From Burkholderia sp. MS389 (GTDB lineage: Bacteria; Pseudomonadota; Gammaproteobacteria; Burkholderiales; Burkholderiaceae): a stretch of 64,000 nucleotides of DNA. This document shows, one piece after another, positions 1-7,825 of this stretch; position 1 is the first letter of the stretch, and every line of letters starts with the position of its first letter. The position numbers and the translations under genes are program-made. The notes below the pieces were generated by a model. That model did no database searches. It worked only from the letters and a program-made list of their open reading frames with translations, and had not been told where the DNA came from. The stretch covers positions 682,001 to 746,000 of the forward strand of contig NZ_CP045995.1 in assembly GCF_016899425.1 (NCBI RefSeq), in the 5' to 3' direction.

Positions 1-285
1 CCAGCCGGCGACGGCAACCGCGAAGCCGCCGCCGATCCGCAGCGCTTCCATCGAGATCCCGAAGAAATGCAGCACCGGCGTGCCGGCGAAGAACGCGACC
101 ATCAGCACGACGAACGCATTGAACGCGACCTTCCGCGCGAGCAGATCCCGTTCGTGCGCGGTAAGCGCCTCGGTTCGTTCAAGAAACAGGAACGCGATAC
201 CGATCGGATTGATGATGCCGATCAGGCCGGTAAAGCCGAACAGGATCTCGGAGACAAGGCGATTGACGATCATCGTGCGAAGCAT
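1..285 (-). CDS. MarC/UPF0056 family inner-membrane protein (3' end outside window)
   Basis: Only the first 95 codons lie in the window; the gene continues leftward. The translation has a hydrophobic first helix with an INPIG motif near residue 24, a short charged segment rich in Glu and Arg, then a second helix and the FGIS...RIGGG segment. That order is the N-terminal half of the MarC (UPF0056) family, polytopic inner-membrane proteins of unsettled function; the link to antibiotic resistance suggested by the name has not held up for E. coli MarC. The start used is the ATG at 285; the ATG at 273 is an in-frame alternative, and neither has a clear ribosome binding site. Family assignment is fairly safe, function unknown. 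Confidence 0.75.
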   Translation of the reverse strand, partial: MLRTMIVNRLVSEILFGFTGLIGIINPIGIAFLFLERTEALTAHERDLLARKVAFNAFVVLMVAFFAGTPVLHFFGISMEALRIGGGFAVAVAGW

Positions 286-410
286 CGGTCGGGACGGGGC
301 CGGCAGCGCGCCGGGGGTCACGCATTGTAGTGCAAGCGCCCGCGCCCGAGATGCAAAATGCGGCCGGCCCGGTTCCGCCGTCGATCGTCGTGAAAGTTCG
401 TCGCGCGGCC

Positions 411-1211
411 TTATTCGGTGCCCGTCTCCCACGCCGGCGGCCGCTTCGCGAAGAAGGCCGCGAAGCCTTCCTTCGCCTCCGGCGTCGCCCGCACGCGGGA
501 GATCGTCTGCGCGGTGAACGCCGTGCGTTCGTCCGACGGCGGATACTCGCCGATCGCATCGAAAAAGCGCTTGATCTCCATCAGCGCGTGCGGGCCGTTG
601 CGGCCGAGTTCCGAAAGCGTCCGCTCGAGTGCGTCGTCGAGCGCATCGAGCGGCACGGCCTGATGGATCAGGCCGATCGCGACGGCCTCGGCGGCCGCGA
701 GCTGCGTCGCGGTCAACGCAAGCCGGCGCGCCTGACGCTGGCCGACCGCCTCGACCAGATACGGGCCGATCACGGCCGGCAGGATTCCGAAGCGCGCCTC
801 ACTGACCGAAAAACGCGCGTGGTCGCTCGCAATCACGATATCGCACGCCGCGCACAGGCCCACGCCGCCGCCGAACGCGTGGCCCTGCACGCGTGCGACC
901 GTCGGTTTCGGGCACTGCCGGATCGCGCGCATCATCGCGGCGAACCGCTCGGCGTCACGCAGGTTCGCGGCGGCGTCGTTCGCGCTCGCGCGCTGCATCC
1001 ACTGCAGGTCGGCGCCCGCGCAAAATGCGCGGCCATCCGAACGCAGCACGATCGCGCGTACGTCGTCGCGCCGGCCGAGCGTCGCGAACGCGTCGGTCAG
1101 CTCCGCGATCATCGTCTCGTCGAACGCGTTCAGCACGTCGCCGCGCTGCAGCGCGACGGTCGCGATGCCGCGCGCATCGACCGCGACGGCCAGGGTCTTC
1201 AATTCATCCAT
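411..1211 (-). CDS. Enoyl-CoA hydratase/isomerase (crotonase) family protein
   Basis: A 266-residue crotonase-fold acyl-CoA enzyme. The oxyanion-hole segment AFCAGADLQWM lies near residue 67 and the GHAFGGGVGL loop near residue 112, both typical of enoyl-CoA hydratases. AGADL followed by WM also resembles methylglutaconyl-CoA hydratases, so the substrate cannot be fixed from sequence alone. The ATG at 1211 is chosen because GAGGAAA sits about 8 nt upstream; an in-frame extension exists but would run into paaK. It is the last gene of a same-strand run paaH-paaK-crotonase, with 38 bp between paaK and this start. That context suggests a beta-oxidation-like step of phenylacetyl-CoA degradation (PaaF/PaaG type), which is inference. 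Confidence 0.85.
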   Translation of the reverse strand: MDELKTLAVAVDARGIATVALQRGDVLNAFDETMIAELTDAFATLGRRDDVRAIVLRSDGRAFCAGADLQWMQRASANDAAANLRDAERFAAMMRAIRQCPKPTVARVQGHAFGGGVGLCAACDIVIASDHARFSVSEARFGILPAVIGPYLVEAVGQRQARRLALTATQLAAAEAVAIGLIHQAVPLDALDDALERTLSELGRNGPHALMEIKRFFDAIGEYPPSDERTAFTAQTISRVRATPEAKEGFAAFFAKRPPAWETGTE

Positions 1212-1249
1212 CGAACAGGTTTCCTCGGGTAGAACGGCACACATCGACA

Positions 1250-2572
1250 TCAGGCGGCCTGGCGGCGATCGATCACGCGCCGCGCCTTGCCGGTCGCGGT
1301 CGCGGGGATACCACCGGCCGCCAGCACCGTCACGCCGGACGACACGCCGACCATCGTCTTGATCCGGTGCTGCAGCTCGCGCGCGAGCGCCGCGCGATCG
1401 CCATCGGTGACCGATGCCACCGCCTCGGAGCGCAATTCGACCGCGAGGTCGAGCCGGTCCATGTGACCGTCGCGCGACAGCGTGATCTGGAACTGGCCCG
1501 ACAACTGCGGCAGCGCGACGACGATTTCCTCGATCTGGCTCGGGAACACGTTCACGCCGCGCACGATCAGCATGTCGTCGGAGCGGCCCGTGATCTTTGC
1601 GAGCCGGCGCATCGCGCGCGCGGTCGGCGGCAGCAGCGCGGTGAGATCGCGCGTGCGGTAGCGGATCACCGGCATCGCCTCCTTCGTCAGCGACGTGAAC
1701 ACGAGCTCGCCCTGGCTGCCGTCGGGCAGCACTTCGCCGGTGACGGGATCGATGATCTCCGGGTAGAAATGGTCTTCCCAGATCACCGGGCCATCCTTCG
1801 TCTCCACGCATTCGCACGCGACGCCCGGGCCCATCACTTCCGACAACCCGTAGATGTCGAGCGCGTCGATGCCCACGCGCGTCTCGACTTCATTGCGCAG
1901 CGCTTGCGTCCACGGCTCGGCGCCGAAGATGCCGATCTTCAGCGACGATTCGGCCGGGTCCATCCCCTGCCGCACCATCTCGTCGATCAGGTTCAGCATG
2001 TACGACGGCGTGACGAGGATGATCTTCGGCTCGAAATCGCGAATCAGCTGCACCTGCTTCTCGGTCTGCCCGCCGGACATCGGCACGACCATGCAGCCGA
2101 GCCGCTCCGCGCCGTAGTGAATCCCGAGGCCGCCGGTGAACAGGCCGTAGCCGAACGCGTTGTGCAGCGTATCGCCCGGGCGGCCGCCGGCCGCGCGGAT
2201 CGAGCGCGCGGTCACGTTCGCCCACGTGTCGATGTCGCGCGCCGTGTAGCCGACCACGGTCGGCTTGCCCGTCGTGCCGCTCGATGCATGCACGCGCACG
2301 ACCTGCTCGCGCGGCACCGCGAAGAGGCCGAACGGATAGTTGTCGCGCAGGTCGCTCTTGGTCGAGAACGGGAATTTCGCGAGATCGGCGAGCGACTTCA
2401 GGTCGTCCGGATGCACGCCCGCCGCATCGAACGTGCGCCGATAGTGCGGGACGTTGTCGTACGCGTGGCGCAGCGACCACTTGAGGCGCTCGAGCTGCAG
2501 CGCCTGCAGTTCGTCGCGGCTGGCGGTCTCGATCGGCTCGAGGGCGGCGGCGGGATGCGTCGGGTGAGTCAT
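1250..2572 (-). CDS. paaK: Phenylacetate-CoA ligase
   Basis: A 440-residue AMP-forming ligase that activates phenylacetate to phenylacetyl-CoA in the cytoplasm, the entry step of the paa pathway. Visible landmarks are the N-terminal RLKWSLRHAYDNVPHYR segment typical of PaaK, the phosphate-binding loop ASSGTTGKPT near residue 96, the YGLSE motif near residue 240, and the C-terminal GRSDDMLIVRGVNVFP hinge. The length matches the family. The ATG at 2572 follows GGAGGAG at good spacing; a longer in-frame reading adds unrelated residues and was rejected. It lies between paaH, 55 bp upstream, and a crotonase gene on the same strand, so an operon driven from upstream of paaH is likely. Confidence 0.95.
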   Translation of the reverse strand: MTHPTHPAAALEPIETASRDELQALQLERLKWSLRHAYDNVPHYRRTFDAAGVHPDDLKSLADLAKFPFSTKSDLRDNYPFGLFAVPREQVVRVHASSGTTGKPTVVGYTARDIDTWANVTARSIRAAGGRPGDTLHNAFGYGLFTGGLGIHYGAERLGCMVVPMSGGQTEKQVQLIRDFEPKIILVTPSYMLNLIDEMVRQGMDPAESSLKIGIFGAEPWTQALRNEVETRVGIDALDIYGLSEVMGPGVACECVETKDGPVIWEDHFYPEIIDPVTGEVLPDGSQGELVFTSLTKEAMPVIRYRTRDLTALLPPTARAMRRLAKITGRSDDMLIVRGVNVFPSQIEEIVVALPQLSGQFQITLSRDGHMDRLDLAVELRSEAVASVTDGDRAALARELQHRIKTMVGVSSGVTVLAAGGIPATATGKARRVIDRRQAA

Positions 2573-2627
2573 CGGGGTACTCCTCCAATGGAGTGATGTC
2601 GTTGTCGTGTTCGAGGTGACGCGGTGG

Positions 2628-4184
2628 TCACGATCGGAACGTGCGGCCGGCCGCGTGCAGCGCGGCAAGACGCGGCGACACGCGATAGCGGTCCTCGCCG
2701 TAGCTCGCCGCCAGGTTCGACAGCACGCGATGCACGCGGCCGATGCCGATCGCATCGGCCCATGCGAGCGGGCCGCACGGGTAGTTCACGCCCTTCTCCA
2801 TCGCGAGATCGAGATCGGCCGGCGAGCACACGCCCTGGTTCACCGTGTCGGCCGCCTCGTTCGCGAGCATCGCGACGGTGCGCATCGCGACCATCCCCGG
2901 CACGTCCGCGATGCCGACGACGCGAAAGCCCGCGTGCTGGAACAGGCCGACCGCGTCCGCATACGCGGCGTCGCTGCACTGGAGCGCGCGCGTCAGCGCG
3001 ACGAGCCCCGCCTGCGCGTAATCGCGCGCCAGGTCGACGAGCACGAGATCCGCCACGCCCGTCCGGGCGGCGCGCGCGGTCGCCGTACGGCCGTCGGTCA
3101 ACGCGATCGACGCGCGGCCGGCCACGGCGAGCAGCGCGTCGGCATGCGCGTCGTGGCGCCGCGCGGTCGCGATGCGTTCGACGAAGCGCGCATGCAGCGC
3201 GGCGGCCGGGCCGTCCTGCGCGAACAGCGCGACGTCGGCCGGCGCGTCACGTGCAGGTTCGAGGTCGGGCGCGGGCGGCGTCGCGCCGTCCGCATACGAG
3301 TAGAAGCCGCGCCCGGACTTGCGCCCGAGAAAGCCCGCGTTCACGAGCTCCTGCTGGATCAGCGACGGCGTGTAGCGCGGATCGTTGAAGTACGCGCGGA
3401 ACACCGACTCGGTCACCGCGAAGTTCACGTCGTGACCGATCAGGTCCATCAGCTCGAACGGCCCCATCCGGAAGCCGCCCGCTTCGCGCATCACCGCGTC
3501 GATCGTGGCCGGCGCGCCGCCCTGTTCGTTCAGCACGCGCAGCGCCTCCGCGTAATACGGCCGCGCGACGCGGTTCACGATGAAGCCCGGCGTCGATTTC
3601 GCCATCACCGGTTGCTTGCCCCACGCGGCGGCGGTCGCATGCAGCATCCGCGCGACCTCGGGCGCGGTCGCGAGCCCGCAGACCACCTCGACGAGCGCCA
3701 TCAGCGGCGCCGGGTTGAAGAAATGCAGGCCGGCGACGCGTTGCGGCACGCGCAGCCCGGCCGCGATCGACGTGATCGAGATCGACGACGTGTTGGTCGC
3801 CAGCACGCAGGCGTCGTCGACATGACGCTCGAGCGTCGCGAAGATTTCGCGCTTCACGTCGAGCCGTTCGGCCGCCGCCTCGACGATCAGCGCGGCGCCC
3901 GCGAAATCGGCCAGCGCGCGCACCGCGCGAATTCGGTTGCCGGCCGCGTCGGCCTGCGCCGGTTCGAGCCGGCCCTTCTCCGCGAGCCGCGCGAACTGCG
4001 CGCGGATGCCCGCCAGCGCCTTGTCGCAGGCCGCTTCGTTCAGGTCGTACAGCAGCACCGGATGGCCGGCCGCGGCCGCGACCTGCGCAATGCCCGCCCC
4101 CATCGCGCCGGCGCCGATCACGCCGACGACGGCCGACGGCGCCAGCGCGCCCGAATTCACCGAATGTGCAGAGGAAACAGCCAT
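2628..4184 (-). CDS. paaH: 3-hydroxyacyl-CoA dehydrogenase, phenylacetate pathway type
   Basis: A 518-residue NAD-dependent 3-hydroxyacyl-CoA dehydrogenase. The Rossmann loop GAGAMGAGIAQVAA begins near residue 24, followed by the ETNTS-like region (here ATNTSSISI) and GLHFFNP near residue 158. A second, shorter 3HCDH C-terminal domain with MEKGVNYPCGPL occurs near residue 470, the two-domain arrangement expected of PaaH rather than a single-domain HbdA. It is the first gene of the paaH-paaK-crotonase run. A TATAAT hexamer and a perfect TetR-type palindrome lie 36-57 bp upstream of the ATG, so repression by PaaR with release by phenylacetyl-CoA is the likely control. Only a weak GGATCG precedes the ATG. 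Confidence 0.92.
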   Translation of the reverse strand: MAVSSAHSVNSGALAPSAVVGVIGAGAMGAGIAQVAAAAGHPVLLYDLNEAACDKALAGIRAQFARLAEKGRLEPAQADAAGNRIRAVRALADFAGAALIVEAAAERLDVKREIFATLERHVDDACVLATNTSSISITSIAAGLRVPQRVAGLHFFNPAPLMALVEVVCGLATAPEVARMLHATAAAWGKQPVMAKSTPGFIVNRVARPYYAEALRVLNEQGGAPATIDAVMREAGGFRMGPFELMDLIGHDVNFAVTESVFRAYFNDPRYTPSLIQQELVNAGFLGRKSGRGFYSYADGATPPAPDLEPARDAPADVALFAQDGPAAALHARFVERIATARRHDAHADALLAVAGRASIALTDGRTATARAARTGVADLVLVDLARDYAQAGLVALTRALQCSDAAYADAVGLFQHAGFRVVGIADVPGMVAMRTVAMLANEAADTVNQGVCSPADLDLAMEKGVNYPCGPLAWADAIGIGRVHRVLSNLAASYGEDRYRVSPRLAALHAAGRTFRS

Positions 4185-4219
4185 CGCTTGCGATCCGTCA
4201 TGAAGTGGAAGTGCGAGCG

Positions 4220-4240
4220 ATTATAAACCGACCGGTCGGT
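4220..4240 (-). promoter_or_regulatory. paaH promoter -10 box with PaaR-type operator
   Basis: Positions 4227-4240 read ACCGACCGGTCGGT, a perfect 14-bp palindrome. On the minus strand it abuts a perfect TATAAT at 4225-4220, and the paaH ATG follows 35 bp later. A conserved inverted repeat of this kind is known at phenylacetate gene promoters of B. cenocepacia and is read by the TetR-family repressor PaaR. No convincing -35 hexamer was found at normal spacing. The overlap with the promoter core implies direct occlusion of polymerase. Confidence 0.75.
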
Positions 4241-4335
4241 AGATTTATGTCAGGGCGAGCCCGAATGTGTCGTGCAAGACACCGTTACGGAAGCTGCAAC
4301 GACAAAAAATCGACAGGCCGGGGCACTTTTTGTAA

Positions 4336-4349
4336 ACCGAAAGGTCAAT
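4336..4349. promoter_or_regulatory. Possible second, degenerate PaaR-like site
   Basis: ACCGAAAGGTCAAT matches the perfect operator at 4227-4240 in 10 of 14 positions and is centred 109 bp further upstream. The spacing would allow looping, but the match could be chance; the symmetry is lost in one arm. Confidence 0.25.
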
Positions 4350-4725
4350 GTAATGATTCGAATATGAGATAGTGCCCCCCGATCGCCTGATAAAATTCGA
4401 CAAATCGCCGGATTCCAGGGGAAACGCGTGTCGCGACATCACCGCCGTCCGTCGCTCCCTTTCGGGGTCGAATCGCGGCTCCGGCCCGCGCGTCGCCACG
4501 TGATGTTCGTCGCGCTGTCAGCGGGCAACCGCATCGAATCGTTTCATCCCGCGACGGGCTTCGGCCCGCCCGCGCCGTCGCCGCCTCGCGGCAGCGAACC
4601 CAGGGCGGCACCGCTGCGTGCCGCCACCCATCGGTTTCATCGTCCTCGTTCGGCGGATAGTACGGCCGGGCTTCGTCAACCCGTGACGGCGCGTCGCGCG
4701 CCGCCACTCGCATAAGGAATCCCTC
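4350..4725. other. Gene-free spacer between paaH and the antiporter gene
   Basis: No convincing gene is seen on either strand. Short open frames here are rich in Arg and Pro and look like GC-bias artefacts. The right part (about 4540-4700) contains several GC-rich inverted segments and could be a structured 5' leader of the antiporter mRNA, but it did not match any riboswitch class I could recognise. Confidence 0.4.
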
Positions 4726-5814
4726 ATGCCGCTCTCGTCCAACCAGCTCCCGCGCTGGACCCTCTGGGCCCCGCTTGCCGCGTGGCTGGTACTCGCGCTG
4801 TCGCGCGTCGTGCCGGCCGAAGGCCTCGTCATCGCCGTGTTCGCCGCCGCGCTGGCCGGCGCCGTGTTCGCCGCCGTCCATCATGCGGAAGTCGTCGCGC
4901 ACCGCGTCGGCGAACCGTTCGGCACGCTGGTGCTCGCGGTCGCCGTGACCGTCATCGAGGTCGCGCTGATCGTGTCGGTGATGCTCGGCGCCGGCCCGGA
5001 AAAATCGGGCCTCGCCCGCGACACCGTGTACGCCGCCGTGATGATCATCTGTAACGGCATCGTCGGCATCTGCCTGCTGGTCGGCGCATGGAAGCACGGC
5101 GAACAGGACTTCCAGGGGCGCGGCGCGAGCAAGGCGCTCGCGGTGCTCGCGTCGCTGTCGGTGCTGTCGCTCGTGATGCCGAACTACCTGAGCGCCGCGC
5201 CCGGCCCGTTCTTCTCGAAATCGCAGCTCGCGTTCGCCGGCGTCGCGTCGCTCGTGCTGTATGGCGCGTTCGTGTTCGTGCAGACCGTGCGCCACCGCGA
5301 CTACTTCCTCGCCGCGCACGACAGCGCGGACGAAGCGGTGCATGCCGCCGCACCGAGCAACCGCACCGCGATCATCAGCATGGTGCTGCTGTTCGCGAGC
5401 CTCGTCGCGGTCGTGCTGCTCGCGAAGCTGCTGTCGCCGGCCGTCGAGCATGCGGTGCTGAAGCTCGGCGCGCCCGAAGCCGCGGTCGGTATCGTGATCG
5501 CCGCGCTCGTGCTGCTGCCGGAAGGGCTCGCGGCCGTCACCGCCGCGCGTGCGAACCGCCTGCAGACCAGCATGAACCTCGCGCTCGGTTCGGCCCTCGC
5601 GAGCATCGGGCTCACGATCCCGACCGTCGCCGCCGTATTCATCTGGGTCGGCCAGCCGCTCACGCTCGGGATCGGCGCGATGGAAACGGTCCTGCTGGCG
5701 CTCACGCTGCTGGTCAGCACGCTCACGCTGAGCCAGGGACGCACGACGGTGCTGCACGGCGTCGTGCACGTCGCGCTGTTCGCCGCTTATCTGTTCCTGT
5801 CGTTCACGCACTGA
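4726..5814 (+). CDS. chaA: Ca2+/H+ antiporter of the CaCA superfamily (ChaA-like)
   Basis: A 362-residue polytopic membrane protein with two alpha-repeats. The first carries GEPFGTLVLAVAVTVIEVAL near residue 65, and the second carries LLPEGLAAVTAARAN near residue 264 followed by the Asn- and Ser-containing segment NLALGSALASIGLTIP. These are the ion-binding repeats of cation/proton exchangers, and the length is that of bacterial ChaA proteins (about 360). The expected role is export of Ca2+ (and possibly Na+ or K+) in exchange for protons. AAGGAAT precedes the ATG. It is monocistronic, with a strong hairpin 10 bp after the stop. Regulation is not evident. Confidence 0.88.
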   Translation: MPLSSNQLPRWTLWAPLAAWLVLALSRVVPAEGLVIAVFAAALAGAVFAAVHHAEVVAHRVGEPFGTLVLAVAVTVIEVALIVSVMLGAGPEKSGLARDTVYAAVMIICNGIVGICLLVGAWKHGEQDFQGRGASKALAVLASLSVLSLVMPNYLSAAPGPFFSKSQLAFAGVASLVLYGAFVFVQTVRHRDYFLAAHDSADEAVHAAAPSNRTAIISMVLLFASLVAVVLLAKLLSPAVEHAVLKLGAPEAAVGIVIAALVLLPEGLAAVTAARANRLQTSMNLALGSALASIGLTIPTVAAVFIWVGQPLTLGIGAMETVLLALTLLVSTLTLSQGRTTVLHGVVHVALFAAYLFLSFTH

Positions 5815-5823
5815 CGTCCCGAT

Positions 5824-5862
5824 GCGCGCGGCCCGGCGAATCCTCTTCGCCGGGCCGCGTGC
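5824..5862. terminator. Terminator-like hairpin between convergent genes
   Basis: A 17-bp stem (5824-5840 with 5846-5862, one G-U pair) and a 5-nt loop lie directly after the antiporter stop. The 3' flank is only mildly T-rich, so it could also serve the convergent amidohydrolase gene or act as a stabilising stem. Confidence 0.6.
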
Positions 5863-5948
5863 ACGTCTTCCCGTCCCTTCCGCCCTCCTTCGCTTCACGC
5901 CGCCGTCACCGGGTCGCAATCGCACAATGCGTCCGGATCGACAGCGCG

Positions 5949-6806
5949 TTACGTCGCGTCATCGCGCCGCGTATCGGCGTGGAATCCGTAGAGCGCAGCC
6001 GCGTTGTCCACCAGGATTGCGCGAGCCGTCGCGTCGTCGGCCGCGCAATCGCGCAGCCAGCCGAGCAGGCGCGCATCGTCGGGCACCGGCGATGCGTTCG
6101 GGTGCGGCCAGTTGCTGCCCCACACGCAGCGCGCCGAATGGCCGCGCGCGAGCACGGCGGCAAGACGCGCGACGTCGTCGTAGCCCGGCGCGCCGGATCG
6201 CGACGTCTCGTACGGCGCGGACAGCTTCACCCATGCGTGGCCGCGATCGAGCAGGCGGCGCAGTGCGAGGAAGGACGGCGCATCCGGTGCGACGGGCGTC
6301 AGGAATTTGCCCGTGTGATCGATCACCACGCGCGCCGGCAGCCGCGATAGCGCGTGTTCGATATCGCACAGCGTGCGACCGTCGAACTGCAGATCGATAT
6401 GCCAGTCGAGCGGCGCGATCCGTGCGGCCATCCGCTCCAGATCGCCCCATTGCGCAGTGCCGCCCGCCAGCATCATGAACCGCACGCCGCGCATGCCGGC
6501 GGCATGCAGACGTTCCAGCTCGGCGTCCGGCACGTCGACCGGCAACGTCGCGACGCCACGCGAGCGCGAACCGAACGCGGCCAATGCGTCGAGCGTGCAG
6601 CGGTTGTCGAAGCCATAGCCGGTCGGCTGCACGACGACCACACGCGTGAGGCCGAGCGCCCGCTGCATGCGCCGATATGCATCCACCGGCGCATGGGGCG
6701 GCCGAAACGTCGCCGTCGGCGCGAGCGGATACGCATCGTCGTAGATATGGATATGGCAATCGCACGCATCCGGGAACCGCATGCCGTCTGCCCCGTCGCG
6801 CGTCAT
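5949..6806 (-). CDS. Amidohydrolase-family TIM-barrel hydrolase, lactone type
   Basis: A 285-residue member of the amidohydrolase-2 (COG3618) group. Landmarks are CDCHIHIYD near residue 14, the substrate-strand segment QPTGYGFDN near residue 60, GVRFMMLAGG near residue 107, VIDHTGKF near residue 160, and the closing VWGSNWPHP near residue 227. The group includes 2-pyrone-4,6-dicarboxylate hydrolase and D-galactarolactone isomerase; the WGSNWPH and HTGKF context is close to what I know of the latter. It is the last gene of a five-gene minus-strand operon (binding protein, TRAP permease, LacI regulator, dehydrogenase, this gene) and its start overlaps the preceding stop as ATGA. A lactone hydrolase or isomerase for an imported sugar acid is the best inference; the exact substrate is open. 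Confidence 0.8.
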   Translation of the reverse strand: MTRDGADGMRFPDACDCHIHIYDDAYPLAPTATFRPPHAPVDAYRRMQRALGLTRVVVVQPTGYGFDNRCTLDALAAFGSRSRGVATLPVDVPDAELERLHAAGMRGVRFMMLAGGTAQWGDLERMAARIAPLDWHIDLQFDGRTLCDIEHALSRLPARVVIDHTGKFLTPVAPDAPSFLALRRLLDRGHAWVKLSAPYETSRSGAPGYDDVARLAAVLARGHSARCVWGSNWPHPNASPVPDDARLLGWLRDCAADDATARAILVDNAAALYGFHADTRRDDAT

Positions 6807-7825
6807 TGCAGCCCCTGGCCGACGGATGCGCTCGACCTGCGCCAGCGCGCGAGCCGCGTCGCCTGCATGGCGTTGACCGCGCCGTTCGGCACCCGTCCAT
6901 CGAGCAGCGCGGCAAGCTGGTCGACCGTCTCCAGCGCCTGGTGTTCGATCGCCGGCAGCGTCAGTCCGCCGATGTGCGGGGTCGCGATGACGCGCGGATG
7001 CGCGGCAAGCGCGGGAGGCGGCATCTGGTCCGCCGCGCGGCCGACGTCCAGCGCGCAGCCGGCGAGCCGGCCGCCGTCGAGCGCGTCCGCAAGCGCCTGC
7101 TCGTCGACGAGTTCGCCGCGCGACGCATTGATGAAATACGCGCCCGGCTTCATCGCGGCGAATGCCGCCGCATCGATCAGGTTCGCGGTGGCCGGCGTGG
7201 CCGGCGCAAGGCAGACGACGTAATCCGCGTCGCGCAGCAACGTTGCGAAATCGACCTGTTCAAGCGGCGGCGAGTCGATCCGCACGTAAGGATCGCTGAC
7301 GAGCACACGCATCCCGAGCGCCGTCGCGATCGGTGCGAGATGACGCGCGATCTGCCCGTAGCCGATCAGGCCAAGCGTGCTGCCGCGCAGTTCGCGCCCC
7401 ATCCTCGGCACCGGCGGTGCACCACGATGGTAGGCATCCGCGTAACCGCCGATTCCGCGCGCGAGGTCGATCATCGCGCCGACGACCCACTCGGCGACGG
7501 CCGGCCCGAAGCCGGGGCTCGCCTGCGTGACCAGCACGCCGAACGCGCTCGCCGCGGCGACGTCGATCGTGCGGATGTCGACCGCGCAACGCAGGAACGC
7601 GGCGAGTGCGGGCAGCCCCGCGAACAGTTCGCGAGGCGCGGGGGTCTGCCGGTACGCGATGATCGCGTCGCATCCCTGCGCGGCGGCAATCAGTTCGTCC
7701 GTACCGAGTTCGCGATCGTGCGGGTTGCAGGTGACGTCCGCGAGCGCGCCCAGCGCGCGCAACGCCTTGGCGCCGAAGTAGTGGTCGATCATCCCGGTCG
7801 GATGCGTGACGTAGACGCGCGTCAT
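6803..7825 (-). CDS. D-2-hydroxyacid dehydrogenase family protein with atypical active site
   Basis: A 340-residue member of the NAD(P)-dependent D-isomer 2-hydroxyacid dehydrogenase family. The catalytic Arg is in INASRGELVDEQAL near residue 234 and the His in TPHIGG near residue 287. Two features are unusual: the dinucleotide loop reads GYGQIARHL, with Ala where the third Gly normally sits, and the segment that usually carries the catalytic Glu (DVF..EP) reads DVGRAADQMPP, with no Glu. Activity may be altered or the acid may be supplied elsewhere. The ATG at 7825 overlaps the lacI stop (ATGA) and has GGAGG 6-10 nt upstream. Operon context suggests oxidation or reduction of a sugar-acid intermediate. 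Confidence 0.85.
   Translation of the reverse strand: MTRVYVTHPTGMIDHYFGAKALRALGALADVTCNPHDRELGTDELIAAAQGCDAIIAYRQTPAPRELFAGLPALAAFLRCAVDIRTIDVAAASAFGVLVTQASPGFGPAVAEWVVGAMIDLARGIGGYADAYHRGAPPVPRMGRELRGSTLGLIGYGQIARHLAPIATALGMRVLVSDPYVRIDSPPLEQVDFATLLRDADYVVCLAPATPATANLIDAAAFAAMKPGAYFINASRGELVDEQALADALDGGRLAGCALDVGRAADQMPPPALAAHPRVIATPHIGGLTLPAIEHQALETVDQLAALLDGRVPNGAVNAMQATRLARWRRSSASVGQGLQ

Noticed and set aside
4428-4715. Small plus-strand ORF before chaA
   Set aside because: Arg/Pro-rich, no domain, no ribosome binding site; more likely a structured leader or plain spacer.
4360-4725. Possible manganese (yybP-ykoY) riboswitch before the antiporter gene
   Set aside because: I could not find the conserved paired loops of that class; only generic GC hairpins are present.
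4345-5925. Long minus-strand open frame opposite chaA
   Set aside because: Low-complexity Arg/Glu/His composition and no ribosome binding site; the plus strand has clear exchanger motifs.
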